A stretch of DNA of 26,418 bases from DATGSL01 sp964645585 (GCA_964645585.1 CAZYAN010000051.1:1-26418), one strand, 5' to 3'; positions 1 to 8,884 are shown, counted from the stretch's first letter. Notes: generated by a model not told the origin, from the sequence alone. Program-made: numbers and translations.

Positions 1-109
1 GCGGGGATCCCGAAGGCGGCGGCAAGTAGAGAGAGCGGGCGGGCGTCTTCAGCACCACCTGAAAAAAGCCTCCTGCTCTTGGCATTCAATGCGCCTGAAA
101 AAACAAGGC

Positions 110-1927
110 TTACGTTTCGAGCGTGGAGCGCAGTTCTTCGAGCTCTTCCCAGCGGGCAAAGGCGGCGGCGAGGTCCGTTTCGACTTGTTTGAGTTCCTCC
201 TGCAATTTCGTCAATGCGTCGCCGTTGTTCTGATACAGGTCGGGGTCGGCGAGGTTTTCGGCTAACGCGTGCTGCTGTTCTTCGAGTTGCTCGATGCGGG
301 CGGGAAGCTCTTCAAGCTCGCGCTTTTCGCGATTGGTCATGCGGCGAGGCCGCTCGGGTCGGCCGCGAGGATGAGGCTTCGACTCGACCTTCTCCGGAGC
401 TTCGCGAGTCCGTGTGGCTTTTGTCTGTGCGGTTCGCCCGCGCTGGCGAACGTAATCCTCGTAACCGCCAACAGATTCGATAACGCGGCCGTCGCTTTCA
501 AAGACGATCAAGCTGGACACCACGTTGTCGAGGAACGTGCGGTCGTGGCTGACGATGAGCGCGGTCCCCGAAAATTCCACGAGAAGGCTTTCCAGAAGTT
601 CGAGCGTTTCAGCGTCGAGATCGTTCGTGGGTTCGTCGAGGACGAGAAGATTGGCCGGCCGGCTGAACAGGCGGGCGAGCAAAAGCCGGTTTTTCTCCCC
701 GCCGGAAAGCGCCTTGACGGGGCTCAGCGCCCGGTCGGGCGGAAAAAGAAAGTCCTGAAGATAGCTGATGATGTGGCGCTCGCGTCCGTCGATGGTGACG
801 GTTTCACTATCGCCGGCGACATTCTCGCGGACTGTCTTTTCTTCGTCCAATGACGCGCGAAGCTGGTCGAACCAGGCGATCTCGAGATTCGTGCCGATTC
901 GGACGCTGCCGGATTGCGGCTGTTCCTGGCCGAGGAGCAGCCGGAGGAGGGTGCTCTTGCCCGCGCCGTTGGGACCGACGATACCGATTTTGTCGCCCCG
1001 CGCGATCAAGGTGGAAAAATTGCGAATCACCGGCTCTTTCTGACCCGGATAGGCGAAGGAAATCGCTTCGGCTTCGATCACCTTTCGGCCGGAAATGGCG
1101 GCGGATTGGAGGGACATTTGAGCCGCGCCGGGTCCGACACGTCGTTCCGCGCGCTCCTTCCGCATCGCGAGCAGCGCACGGACGCGTCCTTCGTTGCGGG
1201 TGCGGCGCGCCTTGATTCCCTGGCGGAGCCACGCCTCCTCTTTCGCGAGCTTTTTATCGAAGGCGGCTTGCTGTTTCGCTTCGGCGTCGAGGACGGCTTC
1301 CTTGCGTTCGAGAAATTTGTCATAGTCGCACGACCAGCTGGTGAGCTGGCCGCGGTCGAGTTCGAGGATTCGGGTGGCGAGCCTGCGCAGGAACGTTCGG
1401 TCGTGGGTGACGAAGAGAAGCGCGCCCTTGAAATCGAGCAGGAACGATTCGAGCCAAGTGATCGATTCGATGTCGAGGTGGTTGGTCGGTTCGTCGAGCA
1501 GAAGCAAATCGGGATCGGTGGCGAGTCCCTGGAGAAGCATGACGCGCCGCTTCCATCCGGCGGAGAGCGATTCAAACTTGGTCTCCGGGTCGAGCCCCGA
1601 TTGCTCGAGAAGCGCCTCGGCCCGCACCTCGCGCTCCCAATCGAGATCGGCGCCATCCTGGTTGCGAACAATCTCGGCGACCGGGCCCTGCACATTATCG
1701 GGCACCGCTTGTCGAAGCAGAAAGACTTTCGCGCCCTCTTGACGGAAAACGCGCCCGCTGTCCGGATCCAGCATGCCCGCAGCCAATTTCATCAGGGTCG
1801 ATTTGCCGGCGCCGTTTCGTCCGAGTAAACAAATGCGTTCGCCGCGGTCGATCTGAAGGCTGGCATGATCGAGCAGGGGAGGACCGCCGAAGCCGATGGT
1901 TACGTCCAGAAAGTTCAACAATGACAT
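110..1927 (-). CDS. uup: ABC-F family ATPase, Uup-like
   Basis: 605-residue soluble protein with two ABC ATPase domains in one chain and no membrane segments, which defines the ABC-F class (ribosome- or DNA-associated ATPases rather than transporters). Domain 1 has Walker A GRNGAGKST (about residues 36-44), signature LSAGWKRR and Walker B/D-loop LLLLDEPTNHLD. Domain 2 has GPNGAGKST, LSGGEKNR and LLVLDEPTNDLD. A charged linker rich in Lys/Arg/Glu separates them. The last ~85 residues form a Glu/Leu-rich coiled coil (RELEELPARIEQLEEQ), which is the Uup C-terminal domain and favours Uup over EttA. The length is typical for Uup. The ATG at 1927 is the only sensible start and has no Shine-Dalgarno sequence. 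The gene is divergent from the antiporter at 2006. Known family role: Uup is linked to ribosome function and to precise excision of transposons in E. coli; the role here is inferred. Confidence 0.93.
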   Translation of the reverse strand: MSLLNFLDVTIGFGGPPLLDHASLQIDRGERICLLGRNGAGKSTLMKLAAGMLDPDSGRVFRQEGAKVFLLRQAVPDNVQGPVAEIVRNQDGADLDWEREVRAEALLEQSGLDPETKFESLSAGWKRRVMLLQGLATDPDLLLLDEPTNHLDIESITWLESFLLDFKGALLFVTHDRTFLRRLATRILELDRGQLTSWSCDYDKFLERKEAVLDAEAKQQAAFDKKLAKEEAWLRQGIKARRTRNEGRVRALLAMRKERAERRVGPGAAQMSLQSAAISGRKVIEAEAISFAYPGQKEPVIRNFSTLIARGDKIGIVGPNGAGKSTLLRLLLGQEQPQSGSVRIGTNLEIAWFDQLRASLDEEKTVRENVAGDSETVTIDGRERHIISYLQDFLFPPDRALSPVKALSGGEKNRLLLARLFSRPANLLVLDEPTNDLDAETLELLESLLVEFSGTALIVSHDRTFLDNVVSSLIVFESDGRVIESVGGYEDYVRQRGRTAQTKATRTREAPEKVESKPHPRGRPERPRRMTNREKRELEELPARIEQLEEQQHALAENLADPDLYQNNGDALTKLQEELKQVETDLAAAFARWEELEELRSTLET

Positions 1928-2005
1928 CGAGTGAAAAAAGGAGGAGGGCGCAATTTTTGGCTTACCGGCCGCACCCGCGCGCCTCTAGGATGGCGAACCT
2001 ATTGC

Positions 2006-3259
2006 ATGGATATGGATGCGTTTCAAGTGATTGCGGTGCTGCTGACGCTGGCGGCTGTTTTTAGTTACATCAATTCCCGCTTTTTCAAGCTGCCGGTGAC
2101 GATCGGATTGATGCTGATCGCATTGACGATGTCGTTTGGGTTAATCGTCGCCAGCGAGCTCGGGCTTCCTTTGGAGGAGATGGCGGAGGAAACTCTCGCG
2201 CGGATTGATTTCAACAAGGCGCTGATGCAGGGGATGCTGAGTTTTCTGCTTTTCGCCGGGGCGCTGCATATTGACCTTGGAGCGCTCAAAAAGCGGAAGC
2301 TGGCCGTCGGCACCTTCGCGACCGCGGGGGTTCTGGTATCGGCCGGAGTTGTGGGCGGATTGGCGTGGCTGGTTTTTCGGGCGGTCGATCTGCCGGTTTC
2401 TTTTTTGCACTGTCTGCTGTTTGGCGCATTGATTTCACCGACGGACCCCATCGCGGTTCTCGGGCTGCTCAAACAGGCGAAGGCGCCGAAATCGATTGAG
2501 GTCAAAATCGCGGGTGAATCCTTGTTTAATGACGGTGTCGGCGTCGTGCTGTTTCTCGTTCTGTTTGAAATCCTCACGGACGGGCATGCGTTTTCGGTCG
2601 GGCATATCGGTGCCTTGTTCGCCCGGGAAGTGGGCGGCGGCTTGCTGCTGGGCCTGGGTTTCGGCTGGCTCGTTTACCGGATGCTCAAAGGTGTGGACAA
2701 TTACCAAGTTGAAGTTTTGTTGACCCTCGCGCTGGTGATGGGGGGCAACGCGCTGGCAACCGCGCTGCATGTATCCGGTCCGTTGATGGTCGTGGCGGCG
2801 GGGTTGCTGATTGGAAATGTCGGGCGCGTCCATGCGATGTCGGAGATAAGCCGGAAACGGCTCGACGACTTTTGGGAGTTAATCGATGAGGTCTTGAACG
2901 CGGTGCTGTTCGTGTGGATCGGATTGGAGATTTTGGTGGTTTCGCTGCAGGGGCGGCCGCTGATGGCGGGGATTTTGATGATACCGGTGGTCCTCTTCGC
3001 GCGGTTCATCAGTGTCGGTATACCGCTCTCGATATTTCGTCGGACGAGGCGGTTTTCGTCTCACGCGATCAAGGTTTTGACTTGGGGCGGATTGCGGGGA
3101 GGCGTGTCGGTCGCGCTGGTGCTCGCGCTGCCGCCGAGCGATGAGCGCGACGTGTTGCTGACGGTGACGTATATCGTGGTGGTCTTCTCGATCGTGGTGC
3201 AGGGGCTGACGCTGCCGCGATTGCTGCGGCGGTGGGACCTTCGCGAGGCGGATGTCTGA
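2006..3259 (+). CDS. CPA1-type Na+(K+)/H+ antiporter
   Basis: About 417 residues with 11-12 hydrophobic segments, a polytopic inner-membrane exchanger of the NhaP/CPA1 family that swaps Na+ or K+ for protons. Diagnostic motifs are LISPTDPIAVLGLLK, ESLFNDGVGVVLF (the conserved ND ion-binding pair) and LTWGGLRGGVSVALVLALP near the C-terminus. There is no long cytoplasmic C-terminal tail, and the protein ends shortly after the last helix with a basic stretch (RLLRRWDLREADV). The frame is open upstream to a GTG at 1931, but that extension is Gly/Arg-rich and uncharacteristic. The ATG at 2006 (or 2012, MDAFQVI) fits the start of the first helix better. No good Shine-Dalgarno is present. The gene is divergent from uup with a ~78 bp spacer. 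Substrate specificity cannot be told from sequence. Confidence 0.9.
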   Translation: MDMDAFQVIAVLLTLAAVFSYINSRFFKLPVTIGLMLIALTMSFGLIVASELGLPLEEMAEETLARIDFNKALMQGMLSFLLFAGALHIDLGALKKRKLAVGTFATAGVLVSAGVVGGLAWLVFRAVDLPVSFLHCLLFGALISPTDPIAVLGLLKQAKAPKSIEVKIAGESLFNDGVGVVLFLVLFEILTDGHAFSVGHIGALFAREVGGGLLLGLGFGWLVYRMLKGVDNYQVEVLLTLALVMGGNALATALHVSGPLMVVAAGLLIGNVGRVHAMSEISRKRLDDFWELIDEVLNAVLFVWIGLEILVVSLQGRPLMAGILMIPVVLFARFISVGIPLSIFRRTRRFSSHAIKVLTWGGLRGGVSVALVLALPPSDERDVLLTVTYIVVVFSIVVQGLTLPRLLRRWDLREADV

Positions 3260-3263
3260 GGCC

Positions 3264-3413
3264 TGTTTGTTGGTTATCNNNNNNNNNNNNNNNNNNNNNN
3301 NNNNNNNNNNNNNNNNNNNNNNNNNNNNNNNNNNNNNNNNNNNNNNNNNNNNNNNNNNNNNNNNNNNNNNNNNNNNNNGTTATCAGTTATTAGTTATTAG
3401 TTATCAGTTGTGG
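3264..3413. repeat. Heptamer tandem repeat interrupted by the assembly gap
   Basis: Right of the gap the units are exact in period: GTTATCA (3379-3385), GTTATTA (3386-3392), GTTATTA (3393-3399), GTTATCA (3400-3406) and a diverged GTTGTGG (3407-3413). Fainter period-7 units (TTTATTT, CTTATTT, GTCATTT) continue towards 3434. Left of the gap, TGTTTGT and TGGTTAT (3264-3277) fit the same register. The array lies between the antiporter stop and dprA. The same unit occurs on the opposite strand at 12356-12404. Confidence 0.75.
3279..3378. other. Assembly gap of 100 N
   Basis: The sequence is replaced by exactly 100 N, a conventional placeholder, so the true length is unknown. Both edges are heptamer-repeat sequence, so the gap most likely comes from an unresolved repeat. 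No gene is interrupted: the antiporter stops at 3259 and dprA starts at 3464. Confidence 0.97.
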
Positions 3414-3463
3414 TTTATTTCTTATTTGTCATTTGTGCTTTTTTGCGCGGGAGTTGAGGGGCG

Positions 3464-4588
3464 ATGGCTTTGGATGTAACCCCTCGTCAGGCTTTCCTTG
3501 TTCTTAATGCCCTTCCGCATATCGGTCCGATCACCCTGAACCGGCTCCTTGAAGAATTTGACGGCGACCCGGCAGCGGTCTTGGATGCACCGGCGTCGCG
3601 ATTGCGTTCGGTGCAGGGAGTCGGGGAGGTGATCGCGCGTGTGCTGGGAGAGTGGCGAAAGCATTTCAATCTCGAGAAGGAAGAGGAAATGCTGGCGCGG
3701 ACAGGCGTTCGGTTTGTGACGTGTCAAGACGAGGACTTTCCCGCGATTTTGCGAGAAATTCATGATCCGCCGATCGGTTTGTATCGAAAAGGTGGTTACA
3801 TCGCTTCCGGACCCTCGATTGCGATTGTGGGCAGCCGGCGGACGACGCTGTACGGGCAGGCGGTCGCGCGAAAACTCGCGGGCGACTTGGCACGGGCGGG
3901 GTTTTGTATCGTCAGCGGCCTCGCGCGCGGCATTGACACGTTCGCGCATGAAGGAGCCTTGGCGGTTGATGGAAAAACCGTGGCGGTATTGGGGTGCGGG
4001 CTCGATATTATCTATCCGCCGGAGAATCTCGAATTGTATCGGAAAATTGCTGAAAGCGGCGCGATCTTATCGGAATTCCCGTTTGGACGCCGGGCGGACC
4101 GGCAGAGTTTTCCGATGCGGAACCGGATTGTGGCTGGCTTGTGTGATGCGGTGATTGTGGTCGAGTCAGACGTCAGCGGCGGCAGCATGATCACGGCGCG
4201 CTTTGCGGGCGAACAAGGCCGGCTGGTGTTCGCGGTGCCGGGGAGAATCGATCAGTCATCGAGCGCCGGCTGCCATCAGTTGCTGCGCGACGGGGCGATT
4301 CTTTGCCGCGGAATCGAAGATGTCTTGGAGGAGCTGAGCTACCTGCGGGGGATGCGGCCGATCCCGGTGCAAGGCGAAGAAGCGCGGGACGCGGAGAAAG
4401 CCGATGAGCTTACTGACCAAGAGCGGGAAGTGCTGGGGTATTTTGAGAATGGGGAAACATTTGGATTGGATCGGCTGGCGGAATTGACGGCGAAAGCTCC
4501 GCAGGAGTTGTCGGCATTGTTGATGATGCTCGAACTTAAGCGGAGGATTGTGAAGCGGGTGGACGGGATGTGGGAAGCGCGCGGGTGA
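3464..4588 (+). CDS. dprA: DNA-processing protein DprA
   Basis: 374-residue cytoplasmic protein that binds incoming single-stranded DNA and loads RecA during natural transformation. It has three parts: an N-terminal helix-hairpin-helix/SAM-like region (about residues 10-65, with LRSVQGVGEVIA); the Rossmann-like DNA-processing domain (about 80-290) with AIVGSRRTTLYG, SGLARGIDTFAHEGAL, FPFGRRADRQSFPMRNRI, VVESDVSGGSMITAR and the AVPG motif; and a C-terminal winged helix (about 315-374, LTDQEREVLGYF to VDGMWEARG). Length and motif order are those of full-length DprA. The ATG at 3464 has purine-rich GGAG/GAGGG sequence 3-10 nt upstream, one of the better ribosome sites in the window. It is monocistronic and convergent with the amidase gene. 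No other competence gene is visible here. Confidence 0.95.
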   Translation: MALDVTPRQAFLVLNALPHIGPITLNRLLEEFDGDPAAVLDAPASRLRSVQGVGEVIARVLGEWRKHFNLEKEEEMLARTGVRFVTCQDEDFPAILREIHDPPIGLYRKGGYIASGPSIAIVGSRRTTLYGQAVARKLAGDLARAGFCIVSGLARGIDTFAHEGALAVDGKTVAVLGCGLDIIYPPENLELYRKIAESGAILSEFPFGRRADRQSFPMRNRIVAGLCDAVIVVESDVSGGSMITARFAGEQGRLVFAVPGRIDQSSSAGCHQLLRDGAILCRGIEDVLEELSYLRGMRPIPVQGEEARDAEKADELTDQEREVLGYFENGETFGLDRLAELTAKAPQELSALLMMLELKRRIVKRVDGMWEARG

Positions 4589-4651
4589 GCCGGGTGAAAC
4601 GGTCCCCTCTTATTGATCATGTATCATTTAATGGTTAACATTTTGCAGTTT

Positions 4652-6367
4652 TCATTCTTTTATGGCGACTTTGGCCGGGGTGAAGGCCGGAGGCGTTTTG
4701 AGATGGTGGCCGGTGGAGGTTTGAAAGAGTTGGGCGACGGCGAGGAGGGTGGCGTCGTCGTATAGGTTGCCGACGAAAGTAATGCTTGCAGGAAGACCGT
4801 CGGGTTTGATCCCGGTCGGAACGACCACAGCCGGGTGGCCAGTCAGGTTGGTCAGGAGAAGGTTTTCGCCCTCGAATGTTGGCGCGAGGAAGAGATCGAT
4901 GTCGCGAAATAAGGTCTCCATTTCGTGTATCAGAAGCTGGCGGATCCGGTTAGCCTGAATGAATTCGACCGCCGGAACGAAGCGATTCGCGCGGAAGACA
5001 TTTGGCCAGGCATTGGCGATCTGCCGGACCATGAGGTCGTCGCGATTGCTCCGGGTGAGCTCGTCGAAAACCGCGGCGCTTTCCGTGCTGAGGATGAAAG
5101 AAAGGCTGCTGATCGGGTAGTTGGCGGGGAGAGAGACCGGAACCAGTTCCGCGCCGAGATCCGCGAGTGTTTCCATCACGGAGGCATTCAAGTCGCTGTG
5201 CTGTTTTGCGGCTTCGAAGGCATTTTTTAGAAAACCGATTCGCAGTCCGGCGAGGGAAGTGCGGGGATGATAGGAAAACGGGGCATCAGCCACCCAGGGA
5301 TCGCGATCGTGCGGGCCATGGATCGCTTCAAAAATGATGGCACAATCTTCGGATGTCCGAGCGATTGGGCCGATTTTATCCATCGACCAAGCGAGCGGCA
5401 TCGCTCCGACCGCGCTGACTCGTCCGTAGGTGGGACGGAAGCCGGTGACGCCGCAGGTGCCTGCCGGGTAGAGGATGGAGCCGCGGGTTTCGGAACCGAT
5501 TGAGAAGGCGACGAGGCCGGCGGCGGTCGCGGCGGCTGGACCGGCGGAAGAGCCGCTGGAGCCTGTGCTGGTCTTCCACGGATTGCGGGTGTCGCCGCCG
5601 AACCAAGTGTTGCCCCAGGCAAGCTCGCCGAGACTGAGTTTGGCGACCAGGACCGCGCCGGCGGCTTCCAGGCGGTCAACGACGACAGCGTTTTCCTCAA
5701 AAATCTGGTCGCGATAGGCGGGTGACCCCCAAGTGGTCGGAATCCCTTTGGTCGCCAAAAGGTCTTTCACGCCGTAAGGGATTCCGTGGAGGAGGCCGCG
5801 GTAGCGGCCGGCCGCGATCTCGCGGTCGGCGCGGCGCGCTTGGGCGAGGGCAAGTTCCTCGGTGAGGGTAATGACGCAGAAGAGATCGCCGTCGTAGCGC
5901 TTGAGGCGTTCCAGGTAGAGACGGGTGAGCTGTTCCGAGGTGATCTGACGGGAGCGGATCAGGTCGGCGAGTTGAGGAATGGAATAAAAGGCGATTTCCT
6001 CGGGATCGACGGGAAGAGAAACCGGGCCGGGATCGGACCATTGGGAAGTCGCGGCTTCGGCGGGATTGTTCGCTTGCGATGGCGGGGCGGGAAGGAAGCG
6101 GAGCGCCGGGGCGGTCGCGGGCGCGAGCGGGAAGTTCCGGATTTCGGCGTAGGCTTTGCGGCGGGAAGCGACGCTGTCGAGCATCAGCTCGCGTTCTTCA
6201 GGTGTGAACTCGAGCCCGAGCAGCGTTTCAGCCGCGCGAATTGTTTCCACGGAAATCGGCGGAGGATTAGCTGGGTCGGTTGCGGCGGCGTCCGGCGATG
6301 CGGAGACGATCAAGGGAAACAAAAGTATGGGGAGCAGTGAGAGCAGACGCACGGAAGGAAGGTTCAT
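4652..6367 (-). CDS. Secreted amidase-signature family hydrolase
   Basis: 571 residues beginning with a clear signal peptide (hydrophobic residues 7-22, cleavage near SAS-PD at about 24), so the enzyme is exported. Residues ~40-120 are a Pro/Ala-rich linker not found in compact amidases. The amidase-signature domain starts at about residue 125. The catalytic triad can be assigned by spacing: Lys201 in GIPYGVKDLLATKG, cis-Ser273 in STGSSGSSAG and nucleophile Ser297 in GSETRGSILYPAG. The usual GGSIR is RGSIL here, a variant I associate with exported amidases. The family hydrolyses amide bonds of many substrates; despite similarity to GatA, the signal peptide argues against a tRNA amidotransferase role. 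There is no Shine-Dalgarno before the ATG. It lies 92 nt downstream of the hinT stop on the same strand, so co-transcription is possible. The substrate is unknown. Confidence 0.88.
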   Translation of the reverse strand: MNLPSVRLLSLLPILLFPLIVSASPDAAATDPANPPPISVETIRAAETLLGLEFTPEERELMLDSVASRRKAYAEIRNFPLAPATAPALRFLPAPPSQANNPAEAATSQWSDPGPVSLPVDPEEIAFYSIPQLADLIRSRQITSEQLTRLYLERLKRYDGDLFCVITLTEELALAQARRADREIAAGRYRGLLHGIPYGVKDLLATKGIPTTWGSPAYRDQIFEENAVVVDRLEAAGAVLVAKLSLGELAWGNTWFGGDTRNPWKTSTGSSGSSAGPAAATAAGLVAFSIGSETRGSILYPAGTCGVTGFRPTYGRVSAVGAMPLAWSMDKIGPIARTSEDCAIIFEAIHGPHDRDPWVADAPFSYHPRTSLAGLRIGFLKNAFEAAKQHSDLNASVMETLADLGAELVPVSLPANYPISSLSFILSTESAAVFDELTRSNRDDLMVRQIANAWPNVFRANRFVPAVEFIQANRIRQLLIHEMETLFRDIDLFLAPTFEGENLLLTNLTGHPAVVVPTGIKPDGLPASITFVGNLYDDATLLAVAQLFQTSTGHHLKTPPAFTPAKVAIKE

Positions 6368-6459
6368 CGGGAGTGTGTGAAAAAATGGAAACTCGCGGGA
6401 ACTCTTTAACAGAAGGAAACGAAGCGCGGGGGTTTATATGAAAGGGGATTGAGTCTGGC

Positions 6460-6804
6460 TTAGCCTGGGGGCCACGTAAGGGGGCGGCCGCCGAGGACGT
6501 GGATATGGAGGTGAGGAACGGTTTCGCCGGCCTGTTTGCCATGGTTGATGACAACGCGGAAGCCGTCGCCACAGCCGGCTTGGCGGGCAACTTTGCCGGC
6601 GGTGAGCAGCAAGTGGCCGAGCAACGCTTCGTCTTCGGCGGCAGCTTCCCCGACGCGCGGGATCGGTTTCTTCGGAATGACCAAGAGGTGAACGGGAGCT
6701 TGCGGATTGATGTCTTCAATGGCGGCGCAACGATCGTCTTCGTAGACGATCTTTCCGGGAATCTCCCGCTCGATAATCCTGGTAAAGAGGGTCTTTTCGC
6801 TCAT
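6460..6804 (-). CDS. hinT: Histidine-triad nucleotide-binding protein, HinT type
   Basis: 114 residues from ATG 6804 (MSEKTLFTRIIEREIPGKIV), a near-perfect HinT length. It shows the HINT hallmarks in order: the N-terminal FxxIxxxEIPxxxVYEDD motif, INPQAPVHLLVIPKKPI, VINHG, and the histidine triad HLHIHVLGG followed by RPLTWPPG at the C-terminus. These enzymes hydrolyse purine nucleoside phosphoramidates and aminoacyl-AMP; they are cytoplasmic homodimers. The frame extends upstream to a TTG at 6843, but the added 13 residues are not family-like, so the ATG is preferred. No Shine-Dalgarno is visible. The gene lies between the rpoD terminator and the amidase on the minus strand. Confidence 0.93.
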   Translation of the reverse strand: MSEKTLFTRIIEREIPGKIVYEDDRCAAIEDINPQAPVHLLVIPKKPIPRVGEAAAEDEALLGHLLLTAGKVARQAGCGDGFRVVINHGKQAGETVPHLHIHVLGGRPLTWPPG

Positions 6805-7088
6805 GTCGGGACTGAGAGTAGCGAGAGGCTGAACGTTCGTCAAACCGTCAAGCCGTCGCTCTGGACCGGTCCTGACAGTCCGCGGCGAAAAGAACCGATC
6901 TCGCCAACGATCATCCTCGCGCGAACCGTCTCCGTTTTCTCCTGATCACAGGCTCTTCGGTCTCGCGATGCTTGGGGGCTGGGGGGAGGGGAATGGGTCA
7001 TTTCTCGGCTTTATTCGAAACTTGCTTTTTGGGCGGTTGCTTTGGTGCTTTGAGGCAGTGGCGGACGTTTGGCGGGCGGGGGGGAATA
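6805..7088. other. Intergenic region between hinT and the rpoD terminator
   Basis: About 284 bp without a supportable gene. Plus-strand frames open here are continuations of antisense rpoD frames. A perfect 10-bp palindrome (GGACCGGTCC, 6863-6872) lies about 60 bp upstream of the hinT start and could belong to its promoter region; I see no convincing -10/-35 pair. The stretch 6970-7085 is G-rich on the plus strand. Confidence 0.5.
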
Positions 7089-7121
7089 AAAAAGCGGGCT
7101 CCGGAGCGGAGCCCGCTTTTT
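7089..7121 (-). terminator. Intrinsic terminator of the dnaG-rpoD unit
   Basis: Perfect 14-bp inverted repeat (7089-7102 with 7108-7121), GC-rich core GCGGGCTCC/GGAGCCCGC, loop GGAGC, flanked by A and T runs on either side. On the minus strand the stem is followed by a U-rich tract, 24 nt after the rpoD stop. The symmetric A/T arms mean it could also work from the other strand. Confidence 0.9.
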
Positions 7122-7144
7122 GTTTGATTGGCTGTTTAAAAAGC

Positions 7145-8872
7145 TCAGTTCTTCAGCGCCTTCTTGAGGGCGACCAAGGAGCTTTCCATCTGGTCGGCAT
7201 CGAAGAAGCCGTGGAGCTGGCGGATGCGGGTCGGGTGGCGCATTTTCCGGAGCGCTTTTGCCTCGATTTGGCGGATGCGCTCGCGGGTGACCTTGAACTG
7301 CTTGCCGACCTCTTCGAGTGTGCGGCTGTAACCGTCCACCAGGCCGAAGCGAAGCGAAAGCACACGGCGTTCGCGTTCGGTGAGGCTGTCAAGCACGTCC
7401 ATGATCTTTTCGCGAAGCAGGCTGAAGGCGGTCATGTCGTACGGATTTTCGGCACCCTTGTCCTCGATGAAGTCGCCGAAATTGGTGTCGTCTCCGTCGC
7501 CGACCGGGCTTTGGAGGCTGATCGGCTGCTGGGCCATTTTCATGATTTGCTGGACCCGTTCAACCGGAAGCTGCATTTCCTCGGCAACCTCCTCCGGCGT
7601 CGGCTCGTGGCCGAGTTCCTGAAGAAGCTGCTTCTGGACCTGCATCACCTTGTTGAGGGTTTCGATCATGTGGACCGGGATGCGGATGGTCCGCGCCTGA
7701 TCCGCGATCGAACGGGTGATCGCTTGGCGAATCCACCAAGTCGCGTAGGTGGAGAATTTGTAGCCGCGGCGATACTCGAACTTCTCGACCGCTTTCATGA
7801 GGCCCATGTTGCCTTCCTGGATCAGGTCGAGGAACGAGAGACCGCGGTTTGTGTATTTCTTCGCGATACTGATGACGAGGCGAAGGTTTGCTTCGACCAT
7901 TTCGGTCTTGGCCTTGTGTGCTTCGCGCATCCATCTGCGGACATCGCGCAGCGTCTCGACCAAGTCTTCCGGCGCGATGCGGTATTCGGCTTCGATTTCT
8001 CGCAGTCGTTCCTGGAGCGGTTTGACGTTGATCATCGCATCCTTTTTCGTCCGCGGATTTTTCGCGGCTTCGATGCTGTTCTGGATGCGGGTGATCTCGT
8101 TGGTAACGGGCGTCAATCCCTGGAGGAAGTCCTCGAAGACCTTGAGCTTGAAGCAGAACTTCCGGAAATGCCCTTTGAGAATTGTCTCGTGCCGCCGGAA
8201 GCGGGTCAGCGCCCGTTTCTTTTCCGCGGCATCGGCGGCGTTGAGGTGGTCGAGCCACGCCTTCTCGGCATTGGCCTCGGCCTTGCGGGCGTCCTGAAGA
8301 AGCTTCGGAAGCGCGCGGAAGTAGGATTCGCGGCTTTCGATTTTCTTGTCGAGGACGACACGATCAAAACGCTCCTCGCGGTTGAGAAGTTTTTCCGCGA
8401 GTTCGCAGTGAAAGCGTCCGCTGATGCCGCTGGAGAATAGAGCGGCTTGGGCACCAGCCTCCGCTTTCTCGATGCGCTTGGAAATCTCGACCTCCTGTTC
8501 GCGGGTCAGCAGCGGAACCTGGCCCATCTGCTTGAGATACATGCGCACCGGGTCGTCGAGAATGTCGTACTGGGAGGATTTGACCTCTTCTTCCTCCGTC
8601 TCGTCCTGGCGCGCTTTGTAGCTGTCGACCTCATCGGGATCGAGGATGTCGATCTCCAGGTTCTCGAGGATCGCGATAACGTTTTCAATCTCCTCGGGCG
8701 ATTCGACATTATCCGGGAGGGCGTTATTGATGTCGCTGAAGGTCAGGTAGCCCTGTTCCTTCGACAGGCGGATCAGGTGCCTGATCTTCTCGTTGATGGC
8801 GACCTGCGTCGGATCGACGTTGGTGCTTTCAACTTCAGTTTGCGTTTCCTTTTTCGTTTTCTTCCGGGCCAT
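7145..8872 (-). CDS. rpoD: RNA polymerase primary sigma factor (sigma-70)
   Basis: 575 residues with the full group 1 sigma layout. Region 1.1 is at about 25-85 (IRHLIRLSKEQGYLTFSDIN). Region 1.2 is at about 106-137 (DPVRMYLKQMGQVPLLTREQE). A ~200-residue charged non-conserved region follows, then region 2 at about 335-408 (EANLRLVISIAKKY, FLDLIQEGN, the -10-recognising KFSTYATWWIRQAITRSIAD). Region 3 has VGDGDDTNFGDFIED, and region 4 is at about 505-562 (LTERERRVLSLRFGL, helix-turn-helix TLEEVGKQFKVTRERIRQIE). Region 1.1 together with the long non-conserved insert marks it as the housekeeping factor. The start ATG 8872 (MARKKTKKETQTEVE) has no Shine-Dalgarno. It follows dnaG after 47 nt, the conserved macromolecular-synthesis order, and is closed by a strong terminator. 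Confidence 0.97.
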   Translation of the reverse strand: MARKKTKKETQTEVESTNVDPTQVAINEKIRHLIRLSKEQGYLTFSDINNALPDNVESPEEIENVIAILENLEIDILDPDEVDSYKARQDETEEEEVKSSQYDILDDPVRMYLKQMGQVPLLTREQEVEISKRIEKAEAGAQAALFSSGISGRFHCELAEKLLNREERFDRVVLDKKIESRESYFRALPKLLQDARKAEANAEKAWLDHLNAADAAEKKRALTRFRRHETILKGHFRKFCFKLKVFEDFLQGLTPVTNEITRIQNSIEAAKNPRTKKDAMINVKPLQERLREIEAEYRIAPEDLVETLRDVRRWMREAHKAKTEMVEANLRLVISIAKKYTNRGLSFLDLIQEGNMGLMKAVEKFEYRRGYKFSTYATWWIRQAITRSIADQARTIRIPVHMIETLNKVMQVQKQLLQELGHEPTPEEVAEEMQLPVERVQQIMKMAQQPISLQSPVGDGDDTNFGDFIEDKGAENPYDMTAFSLLREKIMDVLDSLTERERRVLSLRFGLVDGYSRTLEEVGKQFKVTRERIRQIEAKALRKMRHPTRIRQLHGFFDADQMESSLVALKKALKN

Positions 8873-8884
8873 GGTAAAACTGAG

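Noticed and set aside
3..29. Possible C-terminal end of a plus-strand gene entering from the left (GDPEGGGK then TAG)
   Set aside because: Only eight codons are visible and nothing supports coding; the first 109 bases otherwise hold no feature.
914..1828. Long plus-strand open frame opposite uup
   Set aside because: It is the antisense shadow of a clearly recognised ABC-F gene and shows no motif of its own.
6968..8440. 490-codon plus-strand frame opposite rpoD
   Set aside because: It lies antisense to the intact sigma factor; its composition follows from rpoD codon bias and no domain is recognisable.
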